DNA from: a virus
DNA length: 41,214 nt
Direction: 5' to 3' (one strand)
Virus record (IMG/VR): IMGVR_UViG_3300036766_000149
Location: 1-41,214 of that record
Shown piece by piece: positions 8,167 to 16,930 of the stretch (its first letter is position 1; every line of letters starts with the position of its first letter). The notes under the pieces are model-generated. The model did no database searches. It was not told the DNA's origin and saw nothing but the letters and a program-made list of their open reading frames with translations. The position numbers were made by a program, and so were the translations under genes.

Positions 8167-8862
8167 TTAACGAATATCTACACGCACCAATGTCTCCTGA
8201 TCTGCTCCAGCGTTTGCTACGAGACAGAATCCTAGATATTGAGCAGTAATAGATGTCTCTGTCGCTACGTTCTTTTGAACGTAACCAATAGTGTTATCAC
8301 CAGTTGTGAATCCTCCACCTACTGTTAGAACCTCACCAGCAAAGACGCCTCCGTCTCCGTTAGTAAGAACCCAAGCGTAAGATCCAGCTGCGATAGCAAT
8401 TTGTGCAATACCAACAGCACTCTGTACTTTTACAGTCACAGCTGCCATATCTACTTCCGCCATAGTTCGGATAGTTATATCTGAATCTACAACTGACAAA
8501 GCAGTTACAAGAGCTGATTCTGGATAAAGTTCAAGAGTAGTTGCTGTGTTAGCTCGGATCTTAAAGACCTGACCAACACCAGTACCATCATCAACAACAC
8601 CAATAGCATCCTCAAATTGACCCACTGTCCAACCTGCTGCTGCTTTAGTAATGTAGACGATTCTACCGAGTGCATCTGTTGAAGATGACACTGTATCAAC
8701 TGCTGTAACAGCATCTGGTACAACTACCGTAAAAGCTGTTACTGCGCTTTGTGCCTTAACGTAAACCCATTCACGTCCATCAGGTGTTTGACCTCTTTGT
8801 CCTTTTTTGAAAGATGCGGAAGTGCTTGATTGATTGACGTCTTGGAATGTAATCTGGTTCAT
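8167..8862 (-). CDS. Beta-rich head protein, possible capsid decoration protein
   Basis: 231 aa, rich in Thr, Val, Ala and Gly. It has regular strand-turn patterns (GREWVYVKAQSAVTAFTVVV, then QVFKIRANTATTLELYPES) and a C-terminal LVRVDI strand. The early segment KGQRGQTPDGREWVYVKA resembles head-fibre or decoration proteins found beside phage capsid genes. It lies two genes after the beta-helix protein. The role is inferred from fold impression and position. Confidence 0.65.
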   Translation of the reverse strand: MNQITFQDVNQSSTSASFKKGQRGQTPDGREWVYVKAQSAVTAFTVVVPDAVTAVDTVSSSTDALGRIVYITKAAAGWTVGQFEDAIGVVDDGTGVGQVFKIRANTATTLELYPESALVTALSVVDSDITIRTMAEVDMAAVTVKVQSAVGIAQIAIAAGSYAWVLTNGDGGVFAGEVLTVGGGFTTGDNTIGYVQKNVATETSITAQYLGFCLVANAGADQETLVRVDIR

Positions 8863-8931
8863 ATATTTTGTTTCAGCCTTTGGCTCTTAACCTCCGGCCG
8901 TTTGTGGTAAACACCACTTAGTTTTAATAAT

Positions 8932-9108
8932 CTACAAATCAACTGATTCTGGCTGTGCCGGAGTTACCTCCGGTGCTACTTCTTCTGGAGTTTCCTCCGT
9001 AGGAGTTGCTTCCTCCTCTTTTTTCTCCTCTGCCGGAGCTTCCGCTGGAGTTGTCTCCGCAGGAGCTTCTTCAACAGGAGCTGTTACAACTTCGTCTGTT
9101 TCACTCAT
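8932..9108 (-). CDS. 58-aa acidic Ala/Glu/Pro/Thr repeat protein
   Basis: ATG 9108 to TAG 8932. The sequence is low complexity, built of repeats such as PAETTPAEAPAEE and TPTEETPEEVAPE; it is acidic, has no Cys and is almost surely disordered. It lies 27 bases after the beta-helix gene and has the same GTTAAC box 11 bases before its ATG as the 180-aa gene. A disordered linker, internal-head filler or scaffold helper is possible. I recognise no family; composition alone could also arise in a non-functional ORF. Confidence 0.6.
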   Translation of the reverse strand: MSETDEVVTAPVEEAPAETTPAEAPAEEKKEEEATPTEETPEEVAPEVTPAQPESVDL

Positions 9109-9117
9109 ATTCGTAAT

Positions 9118-9131
9118 TGGTTAACTAATAA
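9118..9131 (-). repeat. 14-base repeat TGGTTAACTAATAA, copy 1
   Basis: Identical to 37030-37043. Both copies lie in short gaps just upstream of minus-strand start codons, and each contains a GTTAAC box (here 9120-9125) 10-11 bases from the ATG. Read in the direction of transcription it is TTATTAGTTAACCA. Confidence 0.6.
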
Positions 9132-9135
9132 TGGA

Positions 9136-10101
9136 TCAAGTAGCTGCGATAATTGGGAATGTCTGGTTGGCAGTATTGACGATAGGATTGGTAACATACA
9201 CATTCGTATATGTATCACACATATCAGTCGCACCACGCATCCAACAGTCACGCATAAATATCACACCGTTACCTGTAGCACCAACATCCATACCAACAGT
9301 CAATGTTGTTGAACTTCCATCTACTGCATTTAGGAAAAGACATCCATCAAATTTAAGGAATCTTTCGTTACAGTTTCCAGTCGCACACTTAACGAATACT
9401 GGACCTGCATTATCTGCGTAGATAGGGAACAAACAATTTATGAACTGGTTTCTTGGACAACTTCCTGTCGCTTCAAATGAAGCGTTAGTTGTACTACGAG
9501 TAACAGTATCAACACCAATAGTTGAGTTGGACACAATGATTTCACCAGCTCCAGTAATTCTCAAAGAACGAGCTGCTGTATCATCTCCAGTGGTATCGTT
9601 TGCAATACCCTGGAAATGAACATAATCAAATGTGTTATAAGAAGCGGTCACATCAACAAGAACATTGTTGTCAGTGAATGATGCTATGGAGATGTTTGTA
9701 AATGAACAGTTCGTTGCTGACACTGTAAAACAAACACTTCCACCCAATGCTGCAAAACCAATACCATTTCTAGGATTGATATTTCTAGCAGGACCAGCAC
9801 CCACAATGTGAGTTCGTCTCTTATTCCAATCAATCGCTGCACTTTCTGTTGTTCTACCTGTACTACCTGTTGCAGCAATAATAACAACATCATCATTATC
9901 AGCACTCATGGCTGACAATGCGTGAGCTACTGTTGCAAAGGCATCATTCGCTTCTGTACCGCTATTTGCAGTATCACTTCCAGCTGTAGGATCTACATAG
10001 AAAATGTTTCCTACAGATGCAAGTCCTATCATACCAGCGAGATCACTCGGCAAAATTTTTGCTCCGTATTTCAAAGCTGGGATATAATCTCGTGCGTTCA
10101 T
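9136..10101 (-). CDS. Right-handed beta-helix (pectate-lyase-like) virion protein
   Basis: 321 aa. The protein starts with a head-contact-like segment (MNARDYIPALKYGAKILPSD). Next comes a FYVDPTAGSDTANSGTEAN opening typical of phage beta-helix proteins, and then short strands ending in Asn/Thr/Asp as in parallel beta-helices (CSFTNISIASFTDNNVLVDV). No catalytic residues can be assigned. It follows the major capsid gene directly, so it may be a head-decorating spike. A tail spike is less likely at this position. The ATG 10101 has a GTTAAC box 10 bases upstream. Confidence 0.75.
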   Translation of the reverse strand: MNARDYIPALKYGAKILPSDLAGMIGLASVGNIFYVDPTAGSDTANSGTEANDAFATVAHALSAMSADNDDVVIIAATGSTGRTTESAAIDWNKRRTHIVGAGPARNINPRNGIGFAALGGSVCFTVSATNCSFTNISIASFTDNNVLVDVTASYNTFDYVHFQGIANDTTGDDTAARSLRITGAGEIIVSNSTIGVDTVTRSTTNASFEATGSCPRNQFINCLFPIYADNAGPVFVKCATGNCNERFLKFDGCLFLNAVDGSSTTLTVGMDVGATGNGVIFMRDCWMRGATDMCDTYTNVYVTNPIVNTANQTFPIIAAT

Positions 10102-10161
10102 ATTTTTTAAGGTTAACCCTCTTGGTGTGAGCCAGTAAAGGGGAAATATGGTTAATAAATA

Positions 10162-11214
10162 CTAAGACAAACCAACCATCTGACCTTGTAGTCGTGGGTT
10201 CTCTGATATGAAGTTTCCTGCATAAATCAAATGACCTACTTCTGCAAGTTGATCAACTGGTGACATTAAGTCACGGAAGTTGAATCCTCGTGTAGATGGA
10301 ATTCTTCCTGGAACTGCTAGAGGTACTCCAGGATTTTGCTTCTTGAAGTTAACCTGTCGTAGACCAGAAACATTGATACCCTTAAATCCGAAGAAGTTAG
10401 TGTTAATTAAGAACATTTTTCCTGATGGAATTTGCTCATCCTTAACAACTGGTGTACCTCGGAAGAATAGAACATCAAAACCAGCTTGACCTGTCATACC
10501 CTCTGTTCGTGAAACCATACCAAAACCGTTCATCCTAGGATAACCGTTTTGTGTATAACCAGCTCGGACAGTAGGCTGTAGCAAAGATTCATATGTTGAC
10601 CATAGAGCCTTTGTTGTAGCGATAATGTCTGGAGTGTCCATACCAACAGTTACGGCATCATACGCTGTAGCCATTTTTGCAAGTGTCAAAGCACCAGCTG
10701 CGGCTAGGTAGTAACCTTTAATTGTAGGGTATGTAGTTCGTGAAAGACCTCCATATGTAGGGAAGTTTGTTCCGTCATCAGCCGCATTGAAGATAGAATC
10801 CCAAGCATTTCCTGCTCCGGTTCCTGTCCACAAGTTTGTAGCCATGACTTGCATCAAAGACTGTGCTTGTGAATCAAATTCTGCTTCCAATAGGTCAATA
10901 ACTTGCTCATCTCCTTGGTTAAGAGTTGTTTCAATGTTAGCAACAACAACTGGCTTGTAACACATTTTTGGTGTGAAGTTCATCTTTGTTCTAACATTCT
11001 GGCGATCTGTATCAAGTTTGTCCGCGATACCAGTGTTTCCACCGTTTGTTGTATCTTGGTACTTGATAATAACTTCGTAACTAACTCCAGTTTTCCAAGG
11101 CTTTGCGTTCTGCAAAAGTTTCATAAGGACTGGTGAACCTTTTGAAATTGTGTCGTACACTCTCGGTACAATGTAACTTCGTGTTACTGATGTAACTGCT
11201 TCTGAAAATATCAT
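10162..11214 (-). CDS. Major capsid protein (HK97-like fold expected)
   Basis: 350 aa. It follows the scaffold gene by 12 bases and has the length and texture of HK97-fold capsid proteins. An N-terminal arm (SYIVPRVYDTISKGSPVLMK) is followed by a strand-rich E-loop-like part with NGGNTGIADKLDTDRQNVRT. A long helical stretch (LLEAEFDSQAQSLMQVMATN) and a mixed P/A-domain (DIIATTKALWSTYESLL) come next, and the C-terminal section contains FRDLMSPVDQLAEVGHLIYAG. The position terL-portal-scaffold-MCP makes the call strong. Start ATG 11214 is preceded by acacat; no Shine-Dalgarno. Confidence 0.9.
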   Translation of the reverse strand: MIFSEAVTSVTRSYIVPRVYDTISKGSPVLMKLLQNAKPWKTGVSYEVIIKYQDTTNGGNTGIADKLDTDRQNVRTKMNFTPKMCYKPVVVANIETTLNQGDEQVIDLLEAEFDSQAQSLMQVMATNLWTGTGAGNAWDSIFNAADDGTNFPTYGGLSRTTYPTIKGYYLAAAGALTLAKMATAYDAVTVGMDTPDIIATTKALWSTYESLLQPTVRAGYTQNGYPRMNGFGMVSRTEGMTGQAGFDVLFFRGTPVVKDEQIPSGKMFLINTNFFGFKGINVSGLRQVNFKKQNPGVPLAVPGRIPSTRGFNFRDLMSPVDQLAEVGHLIYAGNFISENPRLQGQMVGLS

Positions 11215-11226
11215 ATGTGTAAGGGG

Positions 11227-11943
11227 TTATTTTTTCCCTTTGATGAACTGTAGATAGGAAGTCGCACTGTCAAAGTTGGACATTTCGTTTGGATCGTAAC
11301 CACCAGCATCTGGTAGTTCTCCTCCGTGACCAGTTGAAATAGGGTCCGCATCTCGTGTTTTTATATTTTTCACCGTGCGTTGCTCTATCTCTACTGCCGC
11401 TTTTTTCATGTCTAACATATTTGAATGTGCTGTTTTCAGACTAGAGAATCCGTACTTATTCGCGTGTTGGAATAGGGAGTTTTCGTCTAGTTTAGGATCT
11501 GCCTTTCTGATTTCAGTTAATTCGGAATCAACTGAATCCTGAACGGCTTTAATCCTAGCTTGTTCCGCTTGATGTGTGCTTTGGATTTCGTTCAGCGCCT
11601 CCTTTTTTGCGAACTCAATTACCTCTGCATAATTTTGTGGAACATAGTCTGGTTTCTTCCAAGCTGGTTCATCTCCGGGTCTATTAAGGTCCTTTTCACG
11701 ATCTATCTCGGCTAATCGCTGGGATTTTTTCGTAAATTCTGGGAGGAAATTATCTTTCCATTCCCTTTGAAGTGCATCTGCGTTCACTTTTCTACCATCT
11801 GGGAGGTCGTAAAGGATTTCGTCAGATTTAACTTCCGGAGCCGGTGGCGTAGGATCAGCCGCTGGTTCTTCTATAGGTGGTACTACTGGGCTTGGTGTTT
11901 CCACTGCCGGAGTAAGTTCCAAAGTTTCGTGTTCAAGTGTCAT
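11227..11943 (-). CDS. Capsid scaffold protein
   Basis: 238 aa from ATG 11943 (MTLEHETLELTPAVE). In-frame ATGs at 11964 and 11961 exist, but 11943 has the common aaacatATG context. The N-terminal 45 residues are acidic and Pro-rich (PPIEEPAADPTPPAPEVK). The middle is charged helix (KKSQRLAEIDREKDLNR, then LNEIQSTHQAEQARIKAV), and the C-terminus ends in a basic LQFIKGKK, typical of scaffolds that bind capsid subunits. It is transcribed between portal and capsid genes. It is expected to be used in procapsid assembly and lost from mature heads. Confidence 0.8.
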   Translation of the reverse strand: MTLEHETLELTPAVETPSPVVPPIEEPAADPTPPAPEVKSDEILYDLPDGRKVNADALQREWKDNFLPEFTKKSQRLAEIDREKDLNRPGDEPAWKKPDYVPQNYAEVIEFAKKEALNEIQSTHQAEQARIKAVQDSVDSELTEIRKADPKLDENSLFQHANKYGFSSLKTAHSNMLDMKKAAVEIEQRTVKNIKTRDADPISTGHGGELPDAGGYDPNEMSNFDSATSYLQFIKGKK

Positions 11944-12041
11944 ATGTTTTGTGATTGCCATCATCTGAACTTGACCTTGCGGTTGAACAGATGTTGCTTG
12001 ATCTTATCTAATAATAGTTTAACGACTTCCCGGTCTAGTGT
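11944..12041 (-). other. Gap between portal and scaffold genes
   Basis: About 98 bases. CATCTG and CAGATG arms (11966-11971 with 11992-11997) could form a stem in the minus-strand transcript. A GTTTAAC-like sequence (12011 region) recalls the GTTAAC boxes seen elsewhere but lies too far from the start to be the same element. No clear promoter is seen. Confidence 0.3.
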
Positions 12042-14006
12042 CTATTTTTTAATAGGTGCTGCTGGTTTTGGTTGGTTAGCTTTCATTTCTAATGATTTAT
12101 GGGCTAGGTCCATTTTGTTTTTCTCTGCCGCTTTCTTCTCATTTCTATCAGCAATTTCCTCTGCCACTAGAATCTGTGGGTTAAGCTGGATACCAGCTTT
12201 TGCCGCCATCTGGACCTTACCATCAGGAGGAAGATCAATATAATTCATAGAAAGTTTAGGTGGTTCTTCTACTGGTTTAGGTGCAATTTTTGCCATTTCT
12301 TCATCAGGAATACCCACTGCAAATGGTTTATTGAGGTCGTAAACCACACGATTTTTCGCTTTATCAGATGGTGCGTCATAACCTGCCGTTTCAAAATAGT
12401 CAACAGGTGAAAGTAGTCCTTTCTCAACATCACCTTGCGCTTGTTCATACTTAAATTGTCTATCTTCTGGAAGTGTTTTTCCGGCAATAATTCTAATTTC
12501 AGAACCATCAAGAAAATCATCTTGTGTTAATGAAATCAATTCTGTCGCTGCATTTTTTCCTAAAGATTTTGCGTAGTGATGTTCAGTGTATCTAACTTTT
12601 GCAAGTTGGTACCACCAATTAAATAATTCGTAGTTAACATAATCAATAGTTTGTACAAGTTCATTCAGTCGCAAAAATGACTGGTCAATAAGTGCCAGTC
12701 GTCCACCACGAGTTTCTTGTCCCTCACGAATTCCTTTGAACGCAGAACTCGCAGCCATGATGTCATCTATTTCGCGTCTACTATCTTGCATATTTTCTAC
12801 AACGAACGCAGGAAGTGCTGGTCCAGTTTCTCGTTGAACTCCAGCCACTGCACCCTTACCCCAAATAATTCCCTCTGCTTCAAATCGCATACGCTGTGCA
12901 TCAGCTTTATCCATCACTGTTGAATCAACTTTTATAATTCCGTTAACAAGTTTTGCGTTCTGTGTTATGTCGCGTTTTGTTTCATCAATGTTTTGTTGAA
13001 GTGGCGCAGACTGTGTGATCATGTCTGTCTGACCTACTGGTGAACTTTCATTATTAAAAATAGTTGCAAAAATGTACGGCTTTCGTGGACGATCAAAATG
13101 GTTGAAACGATAAGCATTAAGTGTGACTGCTTCTTGCATATTTTCAAGCGGTGCCATCTCCGGATTTTCTGGTGCCGGTGCTGGTTGTCGGTTGTACTGA
13201 TCTGCCTTAATTCCAGAGAGTAAATTGCGTCTTTCCTCACCCTCGGCTTTAGATAAAAGAGCTTCTTCTTCAACAGTTATTTTGATACCATCCCAGTCCC
13301 AATATGGGTTACGGATTTTACCTAAAATAAGGTTATCCATTTTGAAGATAACATAGTCCCAACACCATGCCTCCAAGTATTTTACTTCCGGATTATTTAC
13401 TAAAACATCCTCATCACTTTCCATTCCAACTTTTTCTAAAATATCTTTTGACTTTGATGGAAATCTTTTTAGAACAGATGAAAGTGTATCTGTTATTTCT
13501 TCAATGGCGAATTCTGAATCATCTTCTTTTGTAGAAGTTTTTAAAAATCTAACTTTGCGTGGATCAATAACGCGTGTATCAAAATCGTTTAGTTTCGCGT
13601 TCCAAAATGGTTTCAAAATTATCAGTCGTCCAAAATATAAATTACGCAAACCCTTACGCATAATTTCTTTTACATTCCTTTCGGTATATTTTATTTGAAA
13701 ATACTTTTCTTGAAGTCGTGCAAGTTCTTTCGCTTCCGGTGTTTCACGACCAGGAAGAACAAGAGGTTTTGGAACATTAGCGATTAAAGAGTTAATCACT
13801 GATTCCATATTTACGAAAATTCTATTTGCACGAACTCTACTTTTCTTTCTCGGTATTGTTGTTAGCCACTCCGGTTCATTCTGATAGATTTTTAAGTTGA
13901 TGTTGTAAGTTCTCTCAACGACATCCCATACTGTTTCAGATGATTTCCATCTGTTATCAATAAGATTACATAATTGGTTATCACTAAACTCGGAGATTTT
14001 TTTCAT
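12042..14006 (-). CDS. Portal protein
   Basis: 654 aa, the size of portals in short-tailed phages. It starts MKKISEFSDNQLCNLIDNRW. The N-terminal half holds wing/stem-like helices with FATIFNNESSPVGQTDMITQ, LQQNIDETKRDITQNAKLV and the conserved-looking HFDRPRKPY turn. It continues with the long helix SFLRLNELVQTIDYVNYELF and ends in a Lys/Ala/Pro-rich tail (NQPKPAAPIKK). It lies directly after the large terminase, as in nearly all tailed phages. It forms the dodecameric DNA gate at one capsid vertex. A promoter-like element lies just upstream (14018-14045). Confidence 0.9.
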   Translation of the reverse strand: MKKISEFSDNQLCNLIDNRWKSSETVWDVVERTYNINLKIYQNEPEWLTTIPRKKSRVRANRIFVNMESVINSLIANVPKPLVLPGRETPEAKELARLQEKYFQIKYTERNVKEIMRKGLRNLYFGRLIILKPFWNAKLNDFDTRVIDPRKVRFLKTSTKEDDSEFAIEEITDTLSSVLKRFPSKSKDILEKVGMESDEDVLVNNPEVKYLEAWCWDYVIFKMDNLILGKIRNPYWDWDGIKITVEEEALLSKAEGEERRNLLSGIKADQYNRQPAPAPENPEMAPLENMQEAVTLNAYRFNHFDRPRKPYIFATIFNNESSPVGQTDMITQSAPLQQNIDETKRDITQNAKLVNGIIKVDSTVMDKADAQRMRFEAEGIIWGKGAVAGVQRETGPALPAFVVENMQDSRREIDDIMAASSAFKGIREGQETRGGRLALIDQSFLRLNELVQTIDYVNYELFNWWYQLAKVRYTEHHYAKSLGKNAATELISLTQDDFLDGSEIRIIAGKTLPEDRQFKYEQAQGDVEKGLLSPVDYFETAGYDAPSDKAKNRVVYDLNKPFAVGIPDEEMAKIAPKPVEEPPKLSMNYIDLPPDGKVQMAAKAGIQLNPQILVAEEIADRNEKKAAEKNKMDLAHKSLEMKANQPKPAAPIKK

Positions 14007-14017
14007 GACATAATCAT

Positions 14018-14045
14018 ATCATATTAGTCAAACGAAATATGTTAA
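14018..14045 (-). promoter_or_regulatory. Possible internal late promoter before the portal gene
   Basis: On the minus strand TTAACA (14045-14040), a 16-base spacer and TATGAT (14023-14018) precede ATG 14006. A second TATGAT overlaps and ends 6 bases before the ATG, the spacing of a leaderless start, but it lacks a well-placed -35 box. It lies in the 59-base gap between terminase and portal genes. Confidence 0.35.
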
Positions 14046-14065
14046 TAAGTCTGTGGAAAAGTGGA

Positions 14066-15667
14066 TTACATATTCTCCTCGTAGTCCCAACCGTTGTTAC
14101 TTGCAAGAATTTCTCCGAGATCACCCACAACATTGTCACGCCCTATCAAGATTTTACTTTCTGTTCCGCGTAACGCCTCCGGAGTAAACGCACCGATACC
14201 AAAACCACCAAGAGTGGCAAGATAGTAGTACAAAGTTGCAAAAACATAGTGGTCCTCACCAGTGGTGCTGTCCCATTGGTAACTTTCAATGCCTTTGTTG
14301 TCAGTAATCTTGATTCTACGCAGTGTTTCCCAGTGTTTTAGGTAGTTTTTTATCTCGGAATCAGAGGACAGACCAAATAAAATCTTGGCATTGAGTATTT
14401 CGTCAATAAGTTGGTCCAAAATCCTATTACGATTAGAGTAAACCACCCCAGCTTTGTCATTTTCACCCCACCAGACTATAGTTTTAGGGTTATTTTTGTT
14501 CTCTTGGAAGAACGACATCTGCGCGTTGCGATAATTTTCCACATAATACTTGGACATAGTGTTATCCGGCATGGCATCTATCACCAGTTTAGGCTTGTAC
14601 ATCTTCATCATATCGTCCAGATCCGCCCACTTGGTAAACCGCCCTATTTTTACCGGTCCCAGTTCACTACCAAGAACATAATGTTTGATATTTCCAACAT
14701 CCACCCCCAAAAACCACTTGCCCGTTTCCAAATTCCTAGGCGTCCAGTTATCCAAGATGGTAGATCGTCCCACGCGTATATCACCGGGAGAATATGGCTC
14801 ACCTAGAACGAAGTTGTAGAAGTATTCCTGGTCCCCCTCACTATCCTTTATGATTTCCACAGCATCTATCCAAGGCGCCATCAGTAGGGAAATGTGATAC
14901 CCAGAAATAGAGGCACCGGGGTTCTGTGCTACCCACCGTCCCATCCTACGATCAGCTTTGAATAGTTTGTTTTTACATTCCTTGCACTGATAAAACTTCT
15001 TTTCTATGTTGATACTTTCAGGAAAGGTAAGTGTTTGCTCGTGCTTACATTTATGGCAAGTAACCATCCATTCCTTTTTGTCGCTTTTATTCCACGCAAT
15101 ATCAATGGCATCCTTTTCAGTTGTAGGGTTAGAAAACAACCAGCGCCCTTTGAACTTACTGGCTTTGATACGAGATTTCATGGTATCTATCACGCTCTGG
15201 TCAGAGCGTGATGCCTCATCATGGATAAGTAGATCCGCTGTGGTCATAATCGCTGCCGTTTTTGACACCGTTCCTTTGAAGAACATAAATCTTCCATTGA
15301 GTTCCTTTCTCTCAATGTTGTCAGTGTTCATACCGCCAAAAACTTGTGGATTGGCGGCTATAATCTTGTTTGTTTTAGAAGAAACGAACTCCTGCACATC
15401 ACTGTCAGTAGGGAAAGTGTAGAGGATGTTCCAGCCAAATTTAATAATAGCGAATAACGCCTTTAGGTTGAATGATACGGACCCTCCTATCTGCGCACAT
15501 TTCTTAATAACAATTTCATCTGACCAGTCCGTCAGAATATCTATAAGAAATGGACGGTCCGCAAAATCCAGCATCTCACCTTTCTCACTTACAACCTGAT
15601 TTTCAAATATCCAAGTGAGTATGGAGAGATCCGAGCTTTTAACTTGTTGTTCCTTTTTTTTCTCCAT
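14066..15667 (-). CDS. Terminase large subunit, GpA type
   Basis: 533 aa from ATG 15667. A TTG ten codons upstream is in frame but unlikely. Near residues 55-65 KKCAQIGGSVS is the Walker A-like motif of the lambda gpA family, and LLIHDEAS is Walker B. A Cys4 zinc-ribbon follows (CHKCKHEQTL, then CKECKNKLF), as is typical of GpA-type proteins. The C-terminal nuclease has FLGVDVGN and VIDAMPDN as acidic motifs. The ATPase drives DNA packaging at the portal and the nuclease cuts concatemers. The gene overlaps the end of the methyltransferase gene by 29 bases, so translation is probably coupled. Confidence 0.95.
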   Translation of the reverse strand: MEKKKEQQVKSSDLSILTWIFENQVVSEKGEMLDFADRPFLIDILTDWSDEIVIKKCAQIGGSVSFNLKALFAIIKFGWNILYTFPTDSDVQEFVSSKTNKIIAANPQVFGGMNTDNIERKELNGRFMFFKGTVSKTAAIMTTADLLIHDEASRSDQSVIDTMKSRIKASKFKGRWLFSNPTTEKDAIDIAWNKSDKKEWMVTCHKCKHEQTLTFPESINIEKKFYQCKECKNKLFKADRRMGRWVAQNPGASISGYHISLLMAPWIDAVEIIKDSEGDQEYFYNFVLGEPYSPGDIRVGRSTILDNWTPRNLETGKWFLGVDVGNIKHYVLGSELGPVKIGRFTKWADLDDMMKMYKPKLVIDAMPDNTMSKYYVENYRNAQMSFFQENKNNPKTIVWWGENDKAGVVYSNRNRILDQLIDEILNAKILFGLSSDSEIKNYLKHWETLRRIKITDNKGIESYQWDSTTGEDHYVFATLYYYLATLGGFGIGAFTPEALRGTESKILIGRDNVVGDLGEILASNNGWDYEENM

Positions 15668-16286
15668 AGTAATCGCAGTATTTTTTATCAATTTCAAAAC
15701 CTAACACTTTTCTATTCAAATCTTCTCCTGCTTTCAAAATAGTTCCACTACCAGCAAACGGATCAATAATTAAATCCCCCTCTTTGGTTGTAGATAAAAT
15801 AATCCGCCTAGCTAATTCATAAGGTATGGGACAAGGGTGTGGATTATTTTTCTTACTAACATTTTTCACTTGGTTAATGTTCCACCAATCGTATGACTTT
15901 GCAGTTTTACCCTCTGCAATTCTTTTAGCAATTCGTTTATCTGTAGGATTTTTATATTCCTGTGGTATCTTCCTAAAATCAGGTTTGCAATTCCACCAAG
16001 TAATAAGACGAGATTGTTTTGCGGTGTTACTGTTGTAGACCCAAGTAACAACCTGGTCGCATCTGTCTAATATCTTTCCAAGAATGTTTATTGTTTCCTC
16101 TGGATAGTGAATTACCACCGCCTTATGACCACCAAATGCCTGAAGTAGCATTTCAGCATAGTCATCAATGTTCATGGTGTCAGCATACTTGTTGTAGTGG
16201 TAATCTTGATTGTAGGGTGGGTCGCTAATAATATAGGCGTCTTGCGTGAACTTATCTAAATGGTTTCTAAAATCGTCATTATACAT
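15639..16286 (-). CDS. DNA methyltransferase (N4-cytosine or N6-adenine), beta-type order
   Basis: 215 aa. The catalytic motif SDPPYN is at residues 21-26 and the S-adenosylmethionine site DPFAGSG at about 175-181, near the C-terminus. This motif order is that of the beta class. Between them TWVYNSNTAKQ and WWNINQVKNVSK look like the target-recognition part. DPPY allows either adenine-N6 or cytosine-N4 methylation. No restriction enzyme is near, so it is an orphan enzyme that may protect phage DNA or mark it for packaging. It overlaps the previous gene by 8 bases and terL by 29. It is short compared with many family members but has both motifs. Confidence 0.93.
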   Translation of the reverse strand: MYNDDFRNHLDKFTQDAYIISDPPYNQDYHYNKYADTMNIDDYAEMLLQAFGGHKAVVIHYPEETINILGKILDRCDQVVTWVYNSNTAKQSRLITWWNCKPDFRKIPQEYKNPTDKRIAKRIAEGKTAKSYDWWNINQVKNVSKKNNPHPCPIPYELARRIILSTTKEGDLIIDPFAGSGTILKAGEDLNRKVLGFEIDKKYCDYYGEKKGTTS

Positions 16287-16704
16287 TTTGATTTTTAGTT
16301 AGTTCCTCCCATTTTTTAGGATACAGTACCTTAAACCGTGGATCTTCCGGTGTTAGCAAATCATCACGCATATCGTACCTCATCCGCTTTACCATAAATG
16401 ATAAATCGTAGTACGGATCCGTGTTTTTATCCGTTATCCTCCGGATGACCTTGTGACCCACAGGGCAATAACCAACAAACCAAGCAGTAGGATACCTCTC
16501 ACGGTGAGTTTGAACCTGTCTATACCCTGTACCAGAACAATCTTTCTGACAAACCTTGCACCAGAAATCTGTCTTTGTAAATCGTGGAGCAGAAAAAATA
16601 ACTTCCATTCTATCCTTGAAAGGTTTTTCAAGAGCCTCTTTAGCAGCACGGTCCCTGCGTCTTTGATCATACCTATCAATTAGCTTTTTTAATGGATTTT
16701 GCAT
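16279..16704 (-). CDS. Zinc-binding protein of the packaging cluster
   Basis: 141 aa. CKVCQKDC (from about residue 49) followed about 30 residues later by CPVGH gives a CxxC...CxxxH metal site. The N-terminus is a basic helix (RYDQRRRDRAAKEALEKPFK) and the C-terminus reads TPEDPRFKVLYPKKWEEL. I recall similar small proteins beside terminase genes of uncultured phages, but know no function. It overlaps the GroES-like gene by 29 bases and the methyltransferase gene by 8, so it belongs to one tightly coupled set. Confidence 0.75.
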   Translation of the reverse strand: MQNPLKKLIDRYDQRRRDRAAKEALEKPFKDRMEVIFSAPRFTKTDFWCKVCQKDCSGTGYRQVQTHRERYPTAWFVGYCPVGHKVIRRITDKNTDPYYDLSFMVKRMRYDMRDDLLTPEDPRFKVLYPKKWEELTKNQNV

Positions 16705-16930
16705 TGGATATAGCGAGTATTAGTGTATCGTCAATTATTACCATCTTTTCTTTCCCTACCATCACCTCGTCAAAACCATATGGTGAAAACACCACAACAT
16801 CCTGTGGCTTTATGTGCTTCACATCCGGTCCAGTGTCTAGCACTAAAGCCGTCATCATCATATTGCCCTTTGTAACATCCTCCTCCTGCTTAATTATCTG
16901 CACTAACAAACGATTAGTTGTTGGTTTCAT
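16676..16930 (-). CDS. GroES-like co-chaperonin without evident mobile loop
   Basis: 84 aa. It matches the Cpn10/GroES pattern at both ends: TNRLLVQIIKQEED corresponds to the HDRVLVK strand, and IKPQDVVVFSPYGFDEV with MVIIDDTLILAI to the KVGD...Y.G.E... and ILAI strands. Between EED and LVLDTG there are only about 12 residues (VTKGNMMMTA), so the mobile loop with its GGIVL-like hydrophobic tripeptide, which contacts GroEL, seems missing or very short. No GroEL gene is present. Phage co-chaperonins such as T4 gp31 help fold the capsid protein with host GroEL. Here that role, or a purely structural one, is inferred. Confidence 0.8.
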   Translation of the reverse strand: MKPTTNRLLVQIIKQEEDVTKGNMMMTALVLDTGPDVKHIKPQDVVVFSPYGFDEVMVGKEKMVIIDDTLILAISNAKSIKKAN

